DNA of 37,710 nucleotides from Tenacibaculum sp. M341 (GCF_004337695.1 NZ_SJXJ01000031.1:1-37710); one strand, 5' to 3'. Counted from the first letter of the stretch, positions 9,721 to 17,833 are shown. A program made the numbers and translations. Notes: generated by a model not told the origin, from the sequence alone.

Positions 9721-10416
9721 ATGGGTATTCAAAATCAAATATTAGTATTTGCTAAAAAATATTCTCTGAAGGAGAAGGCTTTATCCTCTATAGATCAAGT
9801 AATGGATGCGTGCATTGAATCCGATAATGAAATCGGCATAGATTTCTTGGAAGGTAATAATAGAGAAGACTTGATTTATGAATTTGGAAGATTTGAATTT
9901 CAAGTTGACCCAAATGACGATTGTAAAATTGTAACAAAGATTAAAATCTACTCCAAAAAGCTTTATGGACCGAACTATGACGTTCCTGTTGGGGGCTATG
10001 AAGAATGGACTGATTTAGAGGGAGAGCATTTGGACGAATTTTTGATTTTTGACTGGACGCCAATAAATCTGAATATTGATTACCACATTGAGCGAATAAA
10101 CAAAACTATTCCTCAAAGATATTTTCGAAGAAATATTCCCGAGTATGAATTTGCGACATACGTCAATCACGCAATATCCTTATTTCAGGGAAAGCAATTT
10201 GATAGTACAATAGTATTTCTAAAAAGATGTCTAGACTATTTAGAAAAAGATATAAATAAGGAAATAGAAGAAGAATATTTAAGCGAATGTCTAGAACTGT
10301 TTCAAAGGGTTTATCATTACGTTAAAAATGACAACTTGGTAGATTCTGAAAAACTAGATGATTTTAGAATAAGCGAAAGAATAAAAAACGAAAAGCTAAC
10401 AAAAACTAAACGCTAA
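9721..10416 (+). CDS. Cassette-borne hypothetical protein, 231 aa
   Basis: I do not recognise a family. It is an acidic, soluble-looking protein without a signal peptide or membrane segment. The first half is beta-rich with DxxxEW-type acidic patches (VGGYEEWTDLEGEHLDEFL). The second half is helical and TPR-like (FQGKQFDSTIVFLKRCLDYLEKD covers one helical hairpin). Its stop and the next ATG overlap in TAATG, so the two genes are translationally coupled. Base use resembles the other cassette genes rather than the core genes. Small proteins like this in arrays are often immunity or antitoxin-like, but nothing here proves it. Confidence 0.75.
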   Translation: MGIQNQILVFAKKYSLKEKALSSIDQVMDACIESDNEIGIDFLEGNNREDLIYEFGRFEFQVDPNDDCKIVTKIKIYSKKLYGPNYDVPVGGYEEWTDLEGEHLDEFLIFDWTPINLNIDYHIERINKTIPQRYFRRNIPEYEFATYVNHAISLFQGKQFDSTIVFLKRCLDYLEKDINKEIEEEYLSECLELFQRVYHYVKNDNLVDSEKLDDFRISERIKNEKLTKTKR

Positions 10417-10811
10417 TGAAATACGGATATACAATAATTTATGTTGAGGATGTAAAAGATACCATTGAATTTTATGAAAAGGCATTTGGGTTTCAGCAGA
10501 AGTTTATAACACCTGAAAATGATTATGGAGAATTGATTTCGGGAGAAACAACAATTGCTTTTGCCTCTATTGAATTAGGGAGTTCCAACTTCAAAAAAGG
10601 ATTTGTAAAAACGAATAGAAATGAAAAACCATTTGGTGTGGAAATGGTATTCGTCACTGAAAACATTGAATCGGACTTTAAAAAAGCTCTAGAAATGGGA
10701 GCGATTGAATTTGAAGCTTTGACTGAAAAACCTTGGGGACAAAAAGTAGGTTATGTGAGAGATAATAACGGATTTTTAATTGAAATATGTACACCAATTA
10801 AAACGGAATAA
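10416..10811 (+). CDS. VOC-superfamily (glyoxalase/bleomycin-resistance-like) protein
   Basis: A 131-residue single-unit vicinal oxygen chelate protein with paired beta-alpha-beta-beta-beta modules. The N-terminus reads YTIIYVEDVKDTIEFYEKAF and the C-terminal part reads KPWGQKVGYVRDNNGFLIEI with the expected Glu ligand near the end. Family members are metal-dependent lyases, dioxygenases or antibiotic-binding proteins; the substrate cannot be told from sequence. The ATG overlaps the previous stop by one base, giving a two-gene cassette. It is followed almost directly by a right half of an attC-like site. Confidence 0.85.
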   Translation: MKYGYTIIYVEDVKDTIEFYEKAFGFQQKFITPENDYGELISGETTIAFASIELGSSNFKKGFVKTNRNEKPFGVEMVFVTENIESDFKKALEMGAIEFEALTEKPWGQKVGYVRDNNGFLIEICTPIKTE

Positions 10812-10823
10812 AAAATAAGATGT

Positions 10824-10899
10824 AAAAATTCGGTTCTGTGTTAATCCGAAAAATTAGTGTCTTTTTGTATGCTACATTTCATACACACGACCGTTATAG
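10824..10899 (+). repeat. attC-like right half-site (69-bp repeat copy 1)
   Basis: Bases 10824-10892 are one of four closely related 68-69-bp copies (others at 11338, 17973 and 18641). Each ends in a L' arm of the form TTTCATACAC plus a 6-base spacer, here before the core GTTATAG (10893-10899). An inner TTCGG/CCGAA pair is present. The left (R''-L'') half is missing, so the site is probably a deletion product. The next ORF starts nine bases after the core. Confidence 0.7.
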
Positions 10900-10907
10900 T
10901 TGATTAG

Positions 10908-11339
10908 ATGGAAAACGAATTAGAACTACTAAATAATAAACTCGTAGGTCAATTTATCTCACGATTTAGTGTTGGAGATACTTGGGATTTGCTTATTGGG
11001 GATTATTGGCTTTCAGCACATACCATTGAATTCAAAGAAGAAAGAAAAATAACAAAACTCCTTAAAGAAAACTACAATCAATTTAATTTTAGCGTTGACA
11101 AAGAAGATGTTTCTAAATCGACAATTGTAGCCGCAAATCTAAGAAAGTTGATAACTCGTATTGATTTGGATGAAATGAAAAATTTGATAATTGATTTCAA
11201 GAATGGTTCAGAATTAAGAGTATTGACTAATACCGATATTGTAGACTGGCAATGGTGTATCAATAAGAGTGGTAAAAATCCATATACAGATTTTGAAATA
11301 GCTTGCTTTTGGAAAGGTGAAATTAAAATAAAAGAATAA
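10908..11339 (+). CDS. Cassette-borne hypothetical protein, 143 aa
   Basis: No family recognised. It is a soluble protein with a compact alternating fold. VGDTWDLLIGDYWLSAHTIE near the start and the C-terminal IVDWQWCINKSGKN resemble small immunity-type proteins of flavobacterial arrays, a weak resemblance only. There is no signal peptide. It starts nine bases after a GTT core. Its stop codon is immediately followed by the next 69-bp repeat, with no left arm between, so the cassette 3' end has probably been rearranged. Confidence 0.75.
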   Translation: MENELELLNNKLVGQFISRFSVGDTWDLLIGDYWLSAHTIEFKEERKITKLLKENYNQFNFSVDKEDVSKSTIVAANLRKLITRIDLDEMKNLIIDFKNGSELRVLTNTDIVDWQWCINKSGKNPYTDFEIACFWKGEIKIKE

Positions 11340-11412
11340 AAATTCGGCTCTGTGTTAATTCGAAAAGTTAGTGTTTTTTACACGCTACGTTTCATACACA
11401 AGTCAGTAGCGC
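11338..11412 (+). repeat. attC-like right half-site (69-bp repeat copy 2) with degenerate core
   Basis: Bases 11338-11405 repeat the 69-bp module, with L' arm GTTTCATACAC. The core position reads GTAGCGC instead of GTTRRRY, so this site may no longer recombine. It overlaps the preceding stop codon by two bases. Confidence 0.7.
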
Positions 11413-11428
11413 CACATATTGAAGAATA

Positions 11429-11797
11429 ATGGAAAATAAAGAAATCGAAGGGTTAAAGAAACACATAGAATTGCAAAAAATGATTTGTAAAAAGTATAAT
11501 TCTAACTTTACTCCTATTGACGAAAAACTTTTTATTGGAGTTTCCTCAAATCTTGAACTTGAACCTTTGAATGGTTTACGGCATCCTAAACATGAAAAAA
11601 TGATCGGATGGTACATTTGGAGTGGTGAATGGTCTGACGAAGATGATTTTTTCAAACCTCTATGTCTGGAACATTTAATTGAATTAAAACCTGAAATAAT
11701 CAAATATCTCGGACTTGACATTGGTTTTCGTTTTTTAACGGACAAAAAAGGCTACGAAGATGTTTGGCTTGATGAAAATATAAAAGAATTAAAATAA
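11429..11797 (+). CDS. Cassette-borne hypothetical protein, 122 aa
   Basis: No family recognised with confidence. It is a soluble, acidic protein with conserved-looking segments GWYIWSGEWSDEDDFFKPLC and KYLGLDIGFRFLTDKKGYED; the latter pattern recurs in small flavobacterial hypothetical proteins. The ORF begins 17 bases after a degenerate core site. No clear attC-like structure lies between it and the next gene (11798-11883), so these two genes could form one cassette or mark a decayed junction. Confidence 0.75.
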   Translation: MENKEIEGLKKHIELQKMICKKYNSNFTPIDEKLFIGVSSNLELEPLNGLRHPKHEKMIGWYIWSGEWSDEDDFFKPLCLEHLIELKPEIIKYLGLDIGFRFLTDKKGYEDVWLDENIKELK

Positions 11798-11883
11798 AAA
11801 CGTTTGTTTTGACTTAGTAGTAAACCAAAAGTTAAAAGCTTTAAACTTGCACTACTATTAATACGAAGAAAATTACCTACTTT

Positions 11884-12300
11884 ATGAAAAAAGAAATAAA
11901 AAAAGATATACAGTCGATAATTGACTATTCTCATAAATTCGCCAAATACATGTTAAACAATGGAAAAGAATATTATCCATTTGGAGCACAAATTAAGAAT
12001 AACGGAGAGCTTGTTGCTGTCGGACAAGAAGATAATGAAACTGATTTTCCAAATAGTATGAAAGTTATTAATGAACTAAGATCTAAATTTGAGAAACAAT
12101 TTATTAATGGTGAAATCATAGCTTACGGATTGACTTATGATGTTAAAGTACAAACAAATGATTTAGGTGAAAAATCAGATGCAATCTGTATTGACATAAC
12201 TCATAGAAATTCAAATGATATTCCAAGATATTTTTTTACTTATTATTGGAATCAAAACAATGAACTAATTTTTGGACAGAGTTTTGGCATGAAAAAGTAG
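11884..12300 (+). CDS. Cassette-borne hypothetical protein, 138 aa
   Basis: A soluble alpha/beta protein with the pattern YPFGAQIKNNGELVAVGQED near residues 31-50 and DAICIDITHRNSNDIPRYFF near 101-120. This resembles a widespread unnamed family of small proteins found beside toxin-immunity genes and in cassettes, from general recollection only. It has no signal peptide. It lies 28 bases before the next ORF on the same strand, so the two are probably one transcription unit. Confidence 0.75.
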   Translation: MKKEIKKDIQSIIDYSHKFAKYMLNNGKEYYPFGAQIKNNGELVAVGQEDNETDFPNSMKVINELRSKFEKQFINGEIIAYGLTYDVKVQTNDLGEKSDAICIDITHRNSNDIPRYFFTYYWNQNNELIFGQSFGMKK

Positions 12301-12328
12301 GCAATAAAGTTAACAGTAATACAAGAAA

Positions 12329-12703
12329 ATGAAAAACATATTAAAATTGCTAATTCTAATATTATTGATTTCATGTAGCGAAATTAAATTAGATAAAAAT
12401 AGAATTCTAAATATAGGAAAGAAACTTACTCAAACCGATTTTTCTCAATTTCACTCTAACTTTCCTGATGTCGTAACACTTGGAGACGGTTTAAAGACTA
12501 AAATGACTGAACTACAGAAAAACGCTTCTAAATTTGGTTTTGAAATTAAAACTCATTATTTGATTTTTCCTTCTAATAATACTGAAAACTGTACCCTAAC
12601 AGTAATGACCGATTATCAAAATGTAGAAATAAAACTGAGATATGATGCCGAATTTGATAAATTTCACATAATCGGATTTATGACACTAAATAAAATAAAG
12701 TAA
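12329..12703 (+). CDS. Small cassette-borne lipoprotein, 124 aa
   Basis: A 124-residue lipoprotein: the signal MKNILKLLILILLISCS has lipobox LISC with Cys16 predicted as lipidated. The mature part is about 109 residues, alternating strands and helices, with no recognised domain. SEIKLDKN after the cysteine lacks an obvious acidic surface-export signal, so it may stay periplasm-facing. It is the last ORF before the integrase-remnant region. Confidence 0.78.
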   Translation: MKNILKLLILILLISCSEIKLDKNRILNIGKKLTQTDFSQFHSNFPDVVTLGDGLKTKMTELQKNASKFGFEIKTHYLIFPSNNTENCTLTVMTDYQNVEIKLRYDAEFDKFHIIGFMTLNKIK

Positions 12704-13195
12704 GCATAAAAATGTATTATTAATTGCTCATGAACTTGATCCTAAGAACTAAATTTCACAAAACACTTATATACTTTTAATTAATTTTACAAACAAGTGG
12801 AAATAAATCTAAAAAAGAGTCTAGAAAAGATTCTACCCTTAAATACTTTCAACTGCAACTACAGATACATACTCCCCTATTCAATCCTTAAAACTACATT
12901 AAACACTATTTTGGACACAAAAGGAATACTATTAAAAAATAGCTATAAGTAAAAGTATCACCTGTGGCTAACATAGCTTTACTATACAAAAACAAAAAAA
13001 TTATGATGAATGTAAAAAGAATCCGAAAGAACAATATACAAGAAATTACTACTCTAAAAAGACATTATATACATGCTGTTATTCGACAAATTAATAAATG
13101 GTGTATAAATTTTAGACCCAATAAACGTTTGAAACAATTATTAAAAAACGTTGAATATAAACTGGTGTAACTAGTTTTACAACTTTTTAAAAGGC

Positions 13196-13234
13196 AAAAC
13201 CTCAAAAATACATTGATCTTTTTGAGGTTTTTTT
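13196..13234 (+). terminator. Intrinsic terminator in the gene-poor stretch
   Basis: AAAACCTCAAAAA (13196-13208) pairs with TTTTTGAGGTTTT (13219-13231) and is followed by more T. It is oriented to end plus-strand transcripts coming from the left block of cassettes. Confidence 0.75.
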
Positions 13235-13277
13235 GTGCTTTTTTCTCAAAAATGCTGCTGCTGCATTTTTTATTTGC

Positions 13278-13387
13278 AGCTTTGCTCTTGTTCAACTGGA
13301 GCTTTGCACTTCATCAACTGCAAAGCTGCAATCAACCAAACGCTACTTTGCTCTTACTAAACCGCAACTTTGCAAAAAATAAAAGCT
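13278..13387. repeat. Degenerate 22-bp-period tandem repeat
   Basis: Five units start at 13278, 13300, 13322, 13344 and 13366. Units 1 and 2 (AGCTTTGCtCTTgtTCAACTG form) agree at about 17 of 21 positions, units 3-5 less well. The shared pattern is CTTTGC followed about 10 bases later by AAC(T/C)GC. The stretch is richer in G+C than its surroundings. Confidence 0.55.
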
Positions 13388-13818
13388 AAGCTACTTTTTT
13401 AATCGCTATAATTTGTTGCTTTTTACTGTTGCTACTGCAGTTATTGTGTCTATAAAATGATGTTTTTACTCTTTTTTTGCTGCAGTCTGTTCATGTTACC
13501 ACTGTGTTAAAATGTTTAAATTATATTCTATTCACAACATTTAACTTTTTCTATTTCTACCTTTCCTTTAGTACTTTTACTATACATCTCACATTTTATT
13601 ATTAGATTTTCCTTAAGGCTCCTTTTTACATGATAAACAATGTATTATCTCCAATTCTACAACAGTATATTATTCAACTAACTAAAAGTAGTAATTTACT
13701 TTGGTCTCATGAAAATGAACAAAAAACATTTTTTTAAAATCCCCATATAATAGAAACAGCTTAAACACTCTTTTTCTCCCTTAAGAATAGCTTCTTGCAT
13801 AAACATATCATATTAAAA

Positions 13819-13999
13819 ATGATGCAAAATGTAACACCAGATACTTTAAGACATAGCTTTGCTACTTTCCTTTAAAAAAATAGAACTGATTTGATATATG
13901 TAAGTATTATAAGGACACAACTCAACAAAAACTACTGAAATATATACACATATTGCCACTAAAAACTTCAACAATATTAAAAACTCTTTAGATTTATAA
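13819..13999 (+). pseudogene. C-terminal remnant of an integron-integrase-like tyrosine recombinase
   Basis: Reading from 13831 gives VTPDTLRHSFATFL, the box II region of tyrosine recombinases with the H-x-L-R-H-like triad residues. A TAA stop then breaks the frame where LLE would be expected. The frame resumes as KNRTDLIYV and, after a +1 shift at about 13912, continues GHNSTKTTEIYTH with the catalytic tyrosine. It ends IKNSLDL and stop at 13997-13999. The wording TEIYTH...NIKNPLDL at the extreme C-terminus is typical of flavobacterial proteins annotated as site-specific tyrosine recombinase/integron integrase. At least one nonsense and one frameshift mutation show that it is dead. It lies on the same strand as the cassettes, about 60 bases before the next cassette boundary. 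Confidence 0.85.
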
Positions 14000-14033
14000 T
14001 ATATATGAGTATTTTTGGTCTATATATAACGGG

Positions 14034-14066
14034 AATAAAAACAATTGTGTTTAGCCCTACGTTGTA
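14034..14066 (+). repeat. Half attC-like/attI-like site next to the integrase remnant
   Basis: This is a copy of the 9677-9709 element. It ends in CCTACGTTGTA, with the core GTTGTAA at 14061. It sits 35 bases after the integrase-remnant stop, where an attI site would be expected in an integron whose integrase reads towards the array. An attC right half is the alternative. Confidence 0.5.
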
Positions 14067-14075
14067 AAACATTAA

Positions 14076-14906
14076 ATGAACAGAACATTAAACTTATTAT
14101 TTATTTTAATTATAATTTTGAACTTTTCTTGTTCAAATAAAAAAAAAGATACAAGATTAAATAATGTTCAAACAATACATAAAGCAGACTCAATTTCTGA
14201 TGATTCTTTCTCATTCAACGAGTTTAACAAAACTGAACAAATACTTTTTGAACGAATTTCTGATAATGAAATTTGGATTTACAATTGTTTATATTCTGGA
14301 TTTACAGGAGAAACAACTTTAATAAAGGTTAATAAAAAATTAGAGATAAAGTCAGCTTACTACAATTACTGGACGGATGTCATTGATGAGAATTCAACTG
14401 AATTCAAAGTAGTGAAATCAAAAATTGAGTTTAACGAAAACCCATTTACAACAAATAAACAAATCAATATTAATTACGAATTAAAAATAAATGAAATTTC
14501 TTATAAAACACAGAAAATAGTCAACTCTAAAACTATTACTTCTAAATTTATTAGTAAAGAAATGGCTGAAAGTGAAGAGAAAAGTTACAAAAAGAAATAT
14601 GGATTTATTAATTCATTTGATGCATATAAAATTAAATATGTAGACAAAAAACCTAAATTATTATCGGGTATTGAAACTTTAAAAAGAAAACTAAATTCTG
14701 ATTTTGACTTAAATAGAATAATAATTTTATTTACGATAGATATCAAAGGAAAAATTCTAAAAGAATCAATCAAATTAAGAGTTAGGAAAAATTTAGAGAC
14801 AGAAGAAAAAGATAAAATAAAAAATTTAATAATTGAAAGATTAAATTATATGCCAGGTTATATTAATGAAAAACCTGTGAACACTGAATTTTATTTAAAG
14901 ATTTAA
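14076..14906 (+). CDS. Cassette-borne lipoprotein, 276 aa
   Basis: A 276-residue lipoprotein with signal MNRTLNLLFILIIILNFSCS (lipobox NFSC, Cys19), followed by a lysine-rich linker and a mature domain of unknown fold. The C-terminal ~90 residues (LNRIIILFTIDIKGKILKES and later YMPGYINEKPVNTEFYLKI) resemble the TonB C-terminal/energy-transducer-like fold seen in many Bacteroidota lipoproteins: a beta strand, DxxGxI, helix, then a final strand. This is a tentative fold guess. The cassette boundaries are textbook: it starts GTTGTAAAAC (14061-14070) and ends GTTTTACAAC (14914-14923), perfect 10-base complements. Confidence 0.8.
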   Translation: MNRTLNLLFILIIILNFSCSNKKKDTRLNNVQTIHKADSISDDSFSFNEFNKTEQILFERISDNEIWIYNCLYSGFTGETTLIKVNKKLEIKSAYYNYWTDVIDENSTEFKVVKSKIEFNENPFTTNKQININYELKINEISYKTQKIVNSKTITSKFISKEMAESEEKSYKKKYGFINSFDAYKIKYVDKKPKLLSGIETLKRKLNSDFDLNRIIILFTIDIKGKILKESIKLRVRKNLETEEKDKIKNLIIERLNYMPGYINEKPVNTEFYLKI

Positions 14907-14913
14907 AATAAAC

Positions 14914-14930
14914 GTTTTACAACAAAGGTA
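14914..14930 (+). repeat. Left arm (R'') of an attC-like site split by the IS1182 element
   Basis: GTTTTACAAC is the exact complement of this cassette's own start at 14061-14070. The site resumes beyond the insertion at 16650. AAGGTA at 14925-14930 recurs at 16650-16655 and may be the target duplication. Confidence 0.7.
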
Positions 14931-14970
14931 GCCGTTGCACAAGTCTATAATTTCACATAAAACAACTTTA

Positions 14971-15000
14971 AATAAGCCTTTTAAAGAGGCTTATTTTTTT
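14971..15000 (+). terminator. Terminator-like hairpin at the IS1182 end
   Basis: AATAAGCCT (14971-14979) pairs with AGGCTTATT (14987-14995) and is followed by T. It faces transcripts entering the element from the cassette side. The miniature derivative keeps this hairpin. Confidence 0.75.
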
Positions 15001-15005
15001 AGTAA

Positions 15006-16589
15006 TTATAAGACTACTTTTAATTTTGAGTACATTAAAAAGTATGATACAAAGTCTACGAACATCCTTTTTATTAAAAACAGACTATTTATAGCCTTTG
15101 CCTTACTTTTTATAGTCTTTTTTATAAATTTTAAATATTTTTTCAAATTATAAGCAATTGCCGATACATGTATCACCTTATTAGCTTACTTAATTCCTAA
15201 AGTATTTATTTTACGAAGTCCCATAAACTGAGTTAAGGTGCCAAAAACAGGCTCTACTGTACTTTGACGTTTCCTTTTCATATAACGCCCTTGCTTACTA
15301 GCTATTCGTTTATTATTACGTTCATACTCCTCTCGGTAATAAGTAACACTAAACCTTTTCTCTTTTGCCGTTTTTCCTAAACATTCCTTTTTTATAGGAC
15401 TGGTTTTGCATAGTTTACTTGACCCTCGATATTCTTTCTTCTTTGTTTGTGTTCTATAATCTAAAAATACTTTTTTGAATGGAATCTTTTTTCCTTGAGG
15501 ACATTGATAATAATCTCCTTTTTTATCATAAATAAAACCTTCTGGTCCGCCTTTATAAGTTCCATGAGGTGCTATAAAACTTGTCACACCTTTTTTTTCT
15601 AAGTAAGCATATACCTCTCCACTACTATAACCCGTATCGGCTATGCAGTTTTTTAACAATAATCCAAAGCCCCATAATCGTTTATGCAAACGGTTTATAA
15701 TATCTTCTAAACATTGACTATCTTTTTTATCAGCATGATAAGCTTGTATATCAGTAATCACATGATTTGCTGTATCTACACTAAGTTGACTACTATAATT
15801 TAACTTTCGTGCCTTGCCTGGTTTTACACTAATTCGGGCATCTGGATCGGTAGGACTGTAATGTGTTTTGTTACTAGTATAGCGACTTCCTTTATTATTA
15901 GCTCCTGGACGATGGTTCTGATCTTTTGCCCATTTCTTATTTCGTGATGCAATACTATTTAACTCCTGTTTATTGGCACTTAGTGTCCTTTGTTCTTTCG
16001 TTGTTTTATCTTCCTTGGCTTTTCTAAAAACTTCTTTATCTCGGTTACTTATATGGCGAACGGAAGCTAAATGAGAGGCTAAATCTTCTTTTGGTACTTT
16101 TAACTCCAAACTATCCATACTTGCATTGGCTTTTATTGGCGCTGAATCAATGGCTTGAGTATCTCCACTTACCATACCCTTTTCTATACACATACCTAAT
16201 ACCTTGGTAAAAACACTTTCAAAAACAGACTCTGGAAACAATTGACGAGTACGACTAAAGGTAGAATGCCAAGGAAGTTTTTCATCGATGTCATAATCTA
16301 AAAAATATAACAAATCTAAACGCATACTACAGTGTGAGATCAGTTTTCGATCACTTATAATGTTTTCTAAATAACCTATTAAACTAAGCTTAAAAAAAAC
16401 AATAGGATCTATACTTTTTTGCCCGCTTTTACCATAGTAACATGACGTTGCTTTATATAAAAAATCTAATTGAAGTATCTCTTTTAATTGTCTGTAAAAA
16501 TTAGATGGAGGGACATGATCGCTTAAACGAAAACTATTAAATAACTTCTCTTGGTATACTTTAACTCCTTGCATATATAAAAATAACAA
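15006..16589 (-). pseudogene. IS1182-family transposase with an in-frame stop
   Basis: The visible frame from the start at 16589 encodes 467 residues to a TAA at 15186. It has an N-terminal DUF772-type helical domain (SIDPIVFFKLSLIGYLENII) and a DDE core: GDTQAIDSAPIKANASMDS, then NCIADTGYSSGEVYAYLEKK, then the Glu in RQSTVEPVFGTLTQFMGLRK. The frame continues past the TAA as ANKVIHVSAIAYNLKKYLKF and reaches its natural stop at 15006. The expected residue at the break is Gln in related enzymes (GIKQANK), so one C-to-T change (CAA to TAA) truncates a ~527-residue protein. The DDE triad is complete, so partial activity of the short form cannot be excluded, but the loss of about 60 conserved residues argues against it. 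Confidence 0.85.
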
Positions 16590-16649
16590 ACTAATGGAAC
16601 CTCTTTTCTAAAGAAACCTTATTTTTTTGTTAACTTGTGCAACAGACAC

Positions 16650-16775
16650 AAGGTATAACCGCAATTACGGCGGATTCGACTACGTCCGAATCCACTCGGA
16701 ATTGCTAAAGTCTGTGCTTAATCAAAAATTAACGCATATTAACCCGTAACTGACGGTTATACGAGACCGTTGGGC
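16650..16775 (+). repeat. Right part of the split attC-like site, with nested hairpin
   Basis: The L'' arm GTATAACCG (16653-16661) is exactly complementary to the L' arm CGGTTATAC (16754-16762). GAGACC and the core GTTGGGC (16769-16775) follow. Between the arms lies a second hairpin: GCAATT/AATTGC (16661-16666 with 16700-16705) and GGATTCG/CGAATCC inside it. Joined to 14914-14930 it makes a site of about 143 bp. Confidence 0.8.
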
Positions 16776-16795
16776 AACATTCAAACTACCAATAA

Positions 16796-17142
16796 ATGAA
16801 ATTAATAATTGTAATATTTTGTTTTGCTTTTAGCTGTTGTGGACAAAATAAAATCACAAACAAAGTTAAATTTAAACTTATCTTTGACAAGAACAAACCA
16901 ATCAGAGGTGTAACTATTTTAATTAAAAATTCTAAACCACCTGTTGGAACAGAATCTGATATGAATGGTAATGCAGTATTGGATTTAAAAATATAAGAAA
17001 CATGATTGTTATAAGTTTTTTAGGGCCTTATATTGAATTTCCACTTGAAGAACCTGTAGATTCAGTTTTTCTAGATTTATCAAAAAAAAAGGTGTTTTGT
17101 TACTATCAAAAGAAAAGAACGAAAAAATACAATTTAAATTAA
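16796..17142 (+). pseudogene. Frameshifted cassette lipoprotein with carboxypeptidase-regulatory-like fold
   Basis: A lipoprotein-type start MKLIIVIFCFAFSCCGQNK is followed by KPIRGVTILIKNSKPPVGTESDMNGN. This fits the DxxGxF-type turn of carboxypeptidase-D regulatory-like domains common in Bacteroidota. The frame stops after DLKI at about 16996. One added base in the A run near 16990 restores a frame continuing MIVISFLGPYIEF and DSVFLDLSKKK, to a stop at 17140-17142. A second shift near the A9 run at 17083-17092 would give LLLSKEKNEKIQFKLKT, which is also protein-like. At least one frameshift is needed, so I call it broken. Cassette ends are complementary at 9 of 10 bases (16769-16778 with 17148-17157). 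Confidence 0.7.
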
Positions 17143-17150
17143 AAACGATT

Positions 17151-17202
17151 GCCCAACACCACCTAAACTGCATTAAAACGCAGCTTAGCCAAAACGTTAG
17201 CT
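17151..17202 (+). repeat. Compact canonical-looking attC-like site, 52 bp
   Basis: R'' GCCCAAC (17151-17157) fits RYYYAAC. A 5-base spacer is followed by L'' CTAAACTGC (17163-17171), an 8-base loop and L' GCAGCTTAG (17180-17188, 8 of 9 paired). A 7-base spacer then leads to R' GTTAGCT (17196-17202). The size and the unequal spacers are those of short integron attC sites. R' deviates from strict GTTRRRY at its sixth base. Confidence 0.85.
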
Positions 17203-17212
17203 TTAATTTGAT

Positions 17213-17833
17213 ATGATAATCAGAATAATTCTATTTTTAACATTTTCAACAACTTTACATTCACAAGAATTGGAAAAGAAAAAGTATTGGATAAAAACTC
17301 GTGATAAAAAGGAATATAAATCTTCTCTCAAACAAACAAATTGGTTTAAAGAAAAAACTGACTCAATAAAAGAACAAACTTTAAAATCAATTAATGATTT
17401 AGATAACGATTATTTATGTCTAGCTTTAGATGATATTTCTTTTGATACCGAAGGTTTTTGGAATTATAATGATTATAAAAAATTAACAGAAAAATTATTT
17501 CAGTTACTTAATATCCCGATAGAGATAAGTGGTTCAGGAAAAAATAAAGATGATTTAATTAAACTGAATATTAAGATTAATAACGTATATAAAAATTTTG
17601 TATTTGATAAAAGAGAAAATGGAGATTGGATAGATGACGAATATCTTAATGAAATAAATTCAATTATAAAGGTTTATTCAAAAAAGAAAATTTTCACTTT
17701 ACCCATAGTTGACCAAGTAATTAATTGTATCATTATTTCAAGTAATGAGTATTCGGATTTTTTAGGAAAAGGACTAATACCAAAAGAACCTGATTATCTA
17801 ATTAGAATTGAATATGAAAACAGTAAAAACTAA
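17213..17833 (+). CDS. Cassette-borne secreted protein, 206 aa
   Basis: No family recognised. The hydrophobic start MIIRIILFLTFSTTLHSQ looks like a type I signal peptide cleaved after HSQ, so the product is probably periplasmic or secreted. The mature part is charged and mixed alpha/beta, with DDISFDTEGFWNYNDYKK near residues 76-93. Cassette ends GTTAGCTTTA (17196-17205) and TAAAGCTATC (17831-17840) are complementary at 9 of 10 positions. The ATG is 10 bases after the core. The stop codon overlaps the 3' arm. Confidence 0.78.
   Translation: MIIRIILFLTFSTTLHSQELEKKKYWIKTRDKKEYKSSLKQTNWFKEKTDSIKEQTLKSINDLDNDYLCLALDDISFDTEGFWNYNDYKKLTEKLFQLLNIPIEISGSGKNKDDLIKLNIKINNVYKNFVFDKRENGDWIDDEYLNEINSIIKVYSKKKIFTLPIVDQVINCIIISSNEYSDFLGKGLIPKEPDYLIRIEYENSKN

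Larger units (their letters stand above)
12704..13818. other. Gene-poor 1.1-kb stretch before the integrase remnant
   Basis: No convincing gene is visible. An open frame from a GTG at 12964 to 13170 (68 residues, strongly basic) lacks family signals and is probably chance. A terminator lies at 13196-13234 and a degenerate 22-bp tandem repeat at 13278-13387. The remainder is stop-rich in all frames and could include the eroded N-terminal part of the integrase, which I could not align. Confidence 0.6.
14931..16649. mobile_element. IS1182-family insertion sequence, about 1.7 kb
   Basis: The element is bounded by GTTGCACAAGT (14934-14944) and its exact complement ACTTGTGCAAC (16633-16643). Imperfect extension to GTAGCC/GTGTCT tips is possible, so the ends are good to a few bases. 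AAGGTA on both outer sides (14925-14930 and 16650-16655) is a candidate target duplication, although AAG alone is also possible. It carries one minus-strand transposase interrupted by a stop codon. Two 11-bp direct repeats (CTTATTTTTTT at 14990-15000 and 16618-16628) flank almost the whole interior and explain the 82-bp derivative at 19418. It is inserted inside an attC-like site immediately after the R'' arm. Confidence 0.85.

Noticed and set aside
12964-13170. 68-residue basic frame starting at GTG
   Set aside because: No family resemblance, no leader or site signals, and a lone weak start codon in stop-rich DNA; probably chance. The terminator 26 bases after it is the only supporting feature.
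14935-15153. 72-residue plus-strand frame at the IS end
   Set aside because: It overlaps the interrupted 3' part of the transposase on the other strand and reads through the terminator hairpin; it is a shadow.
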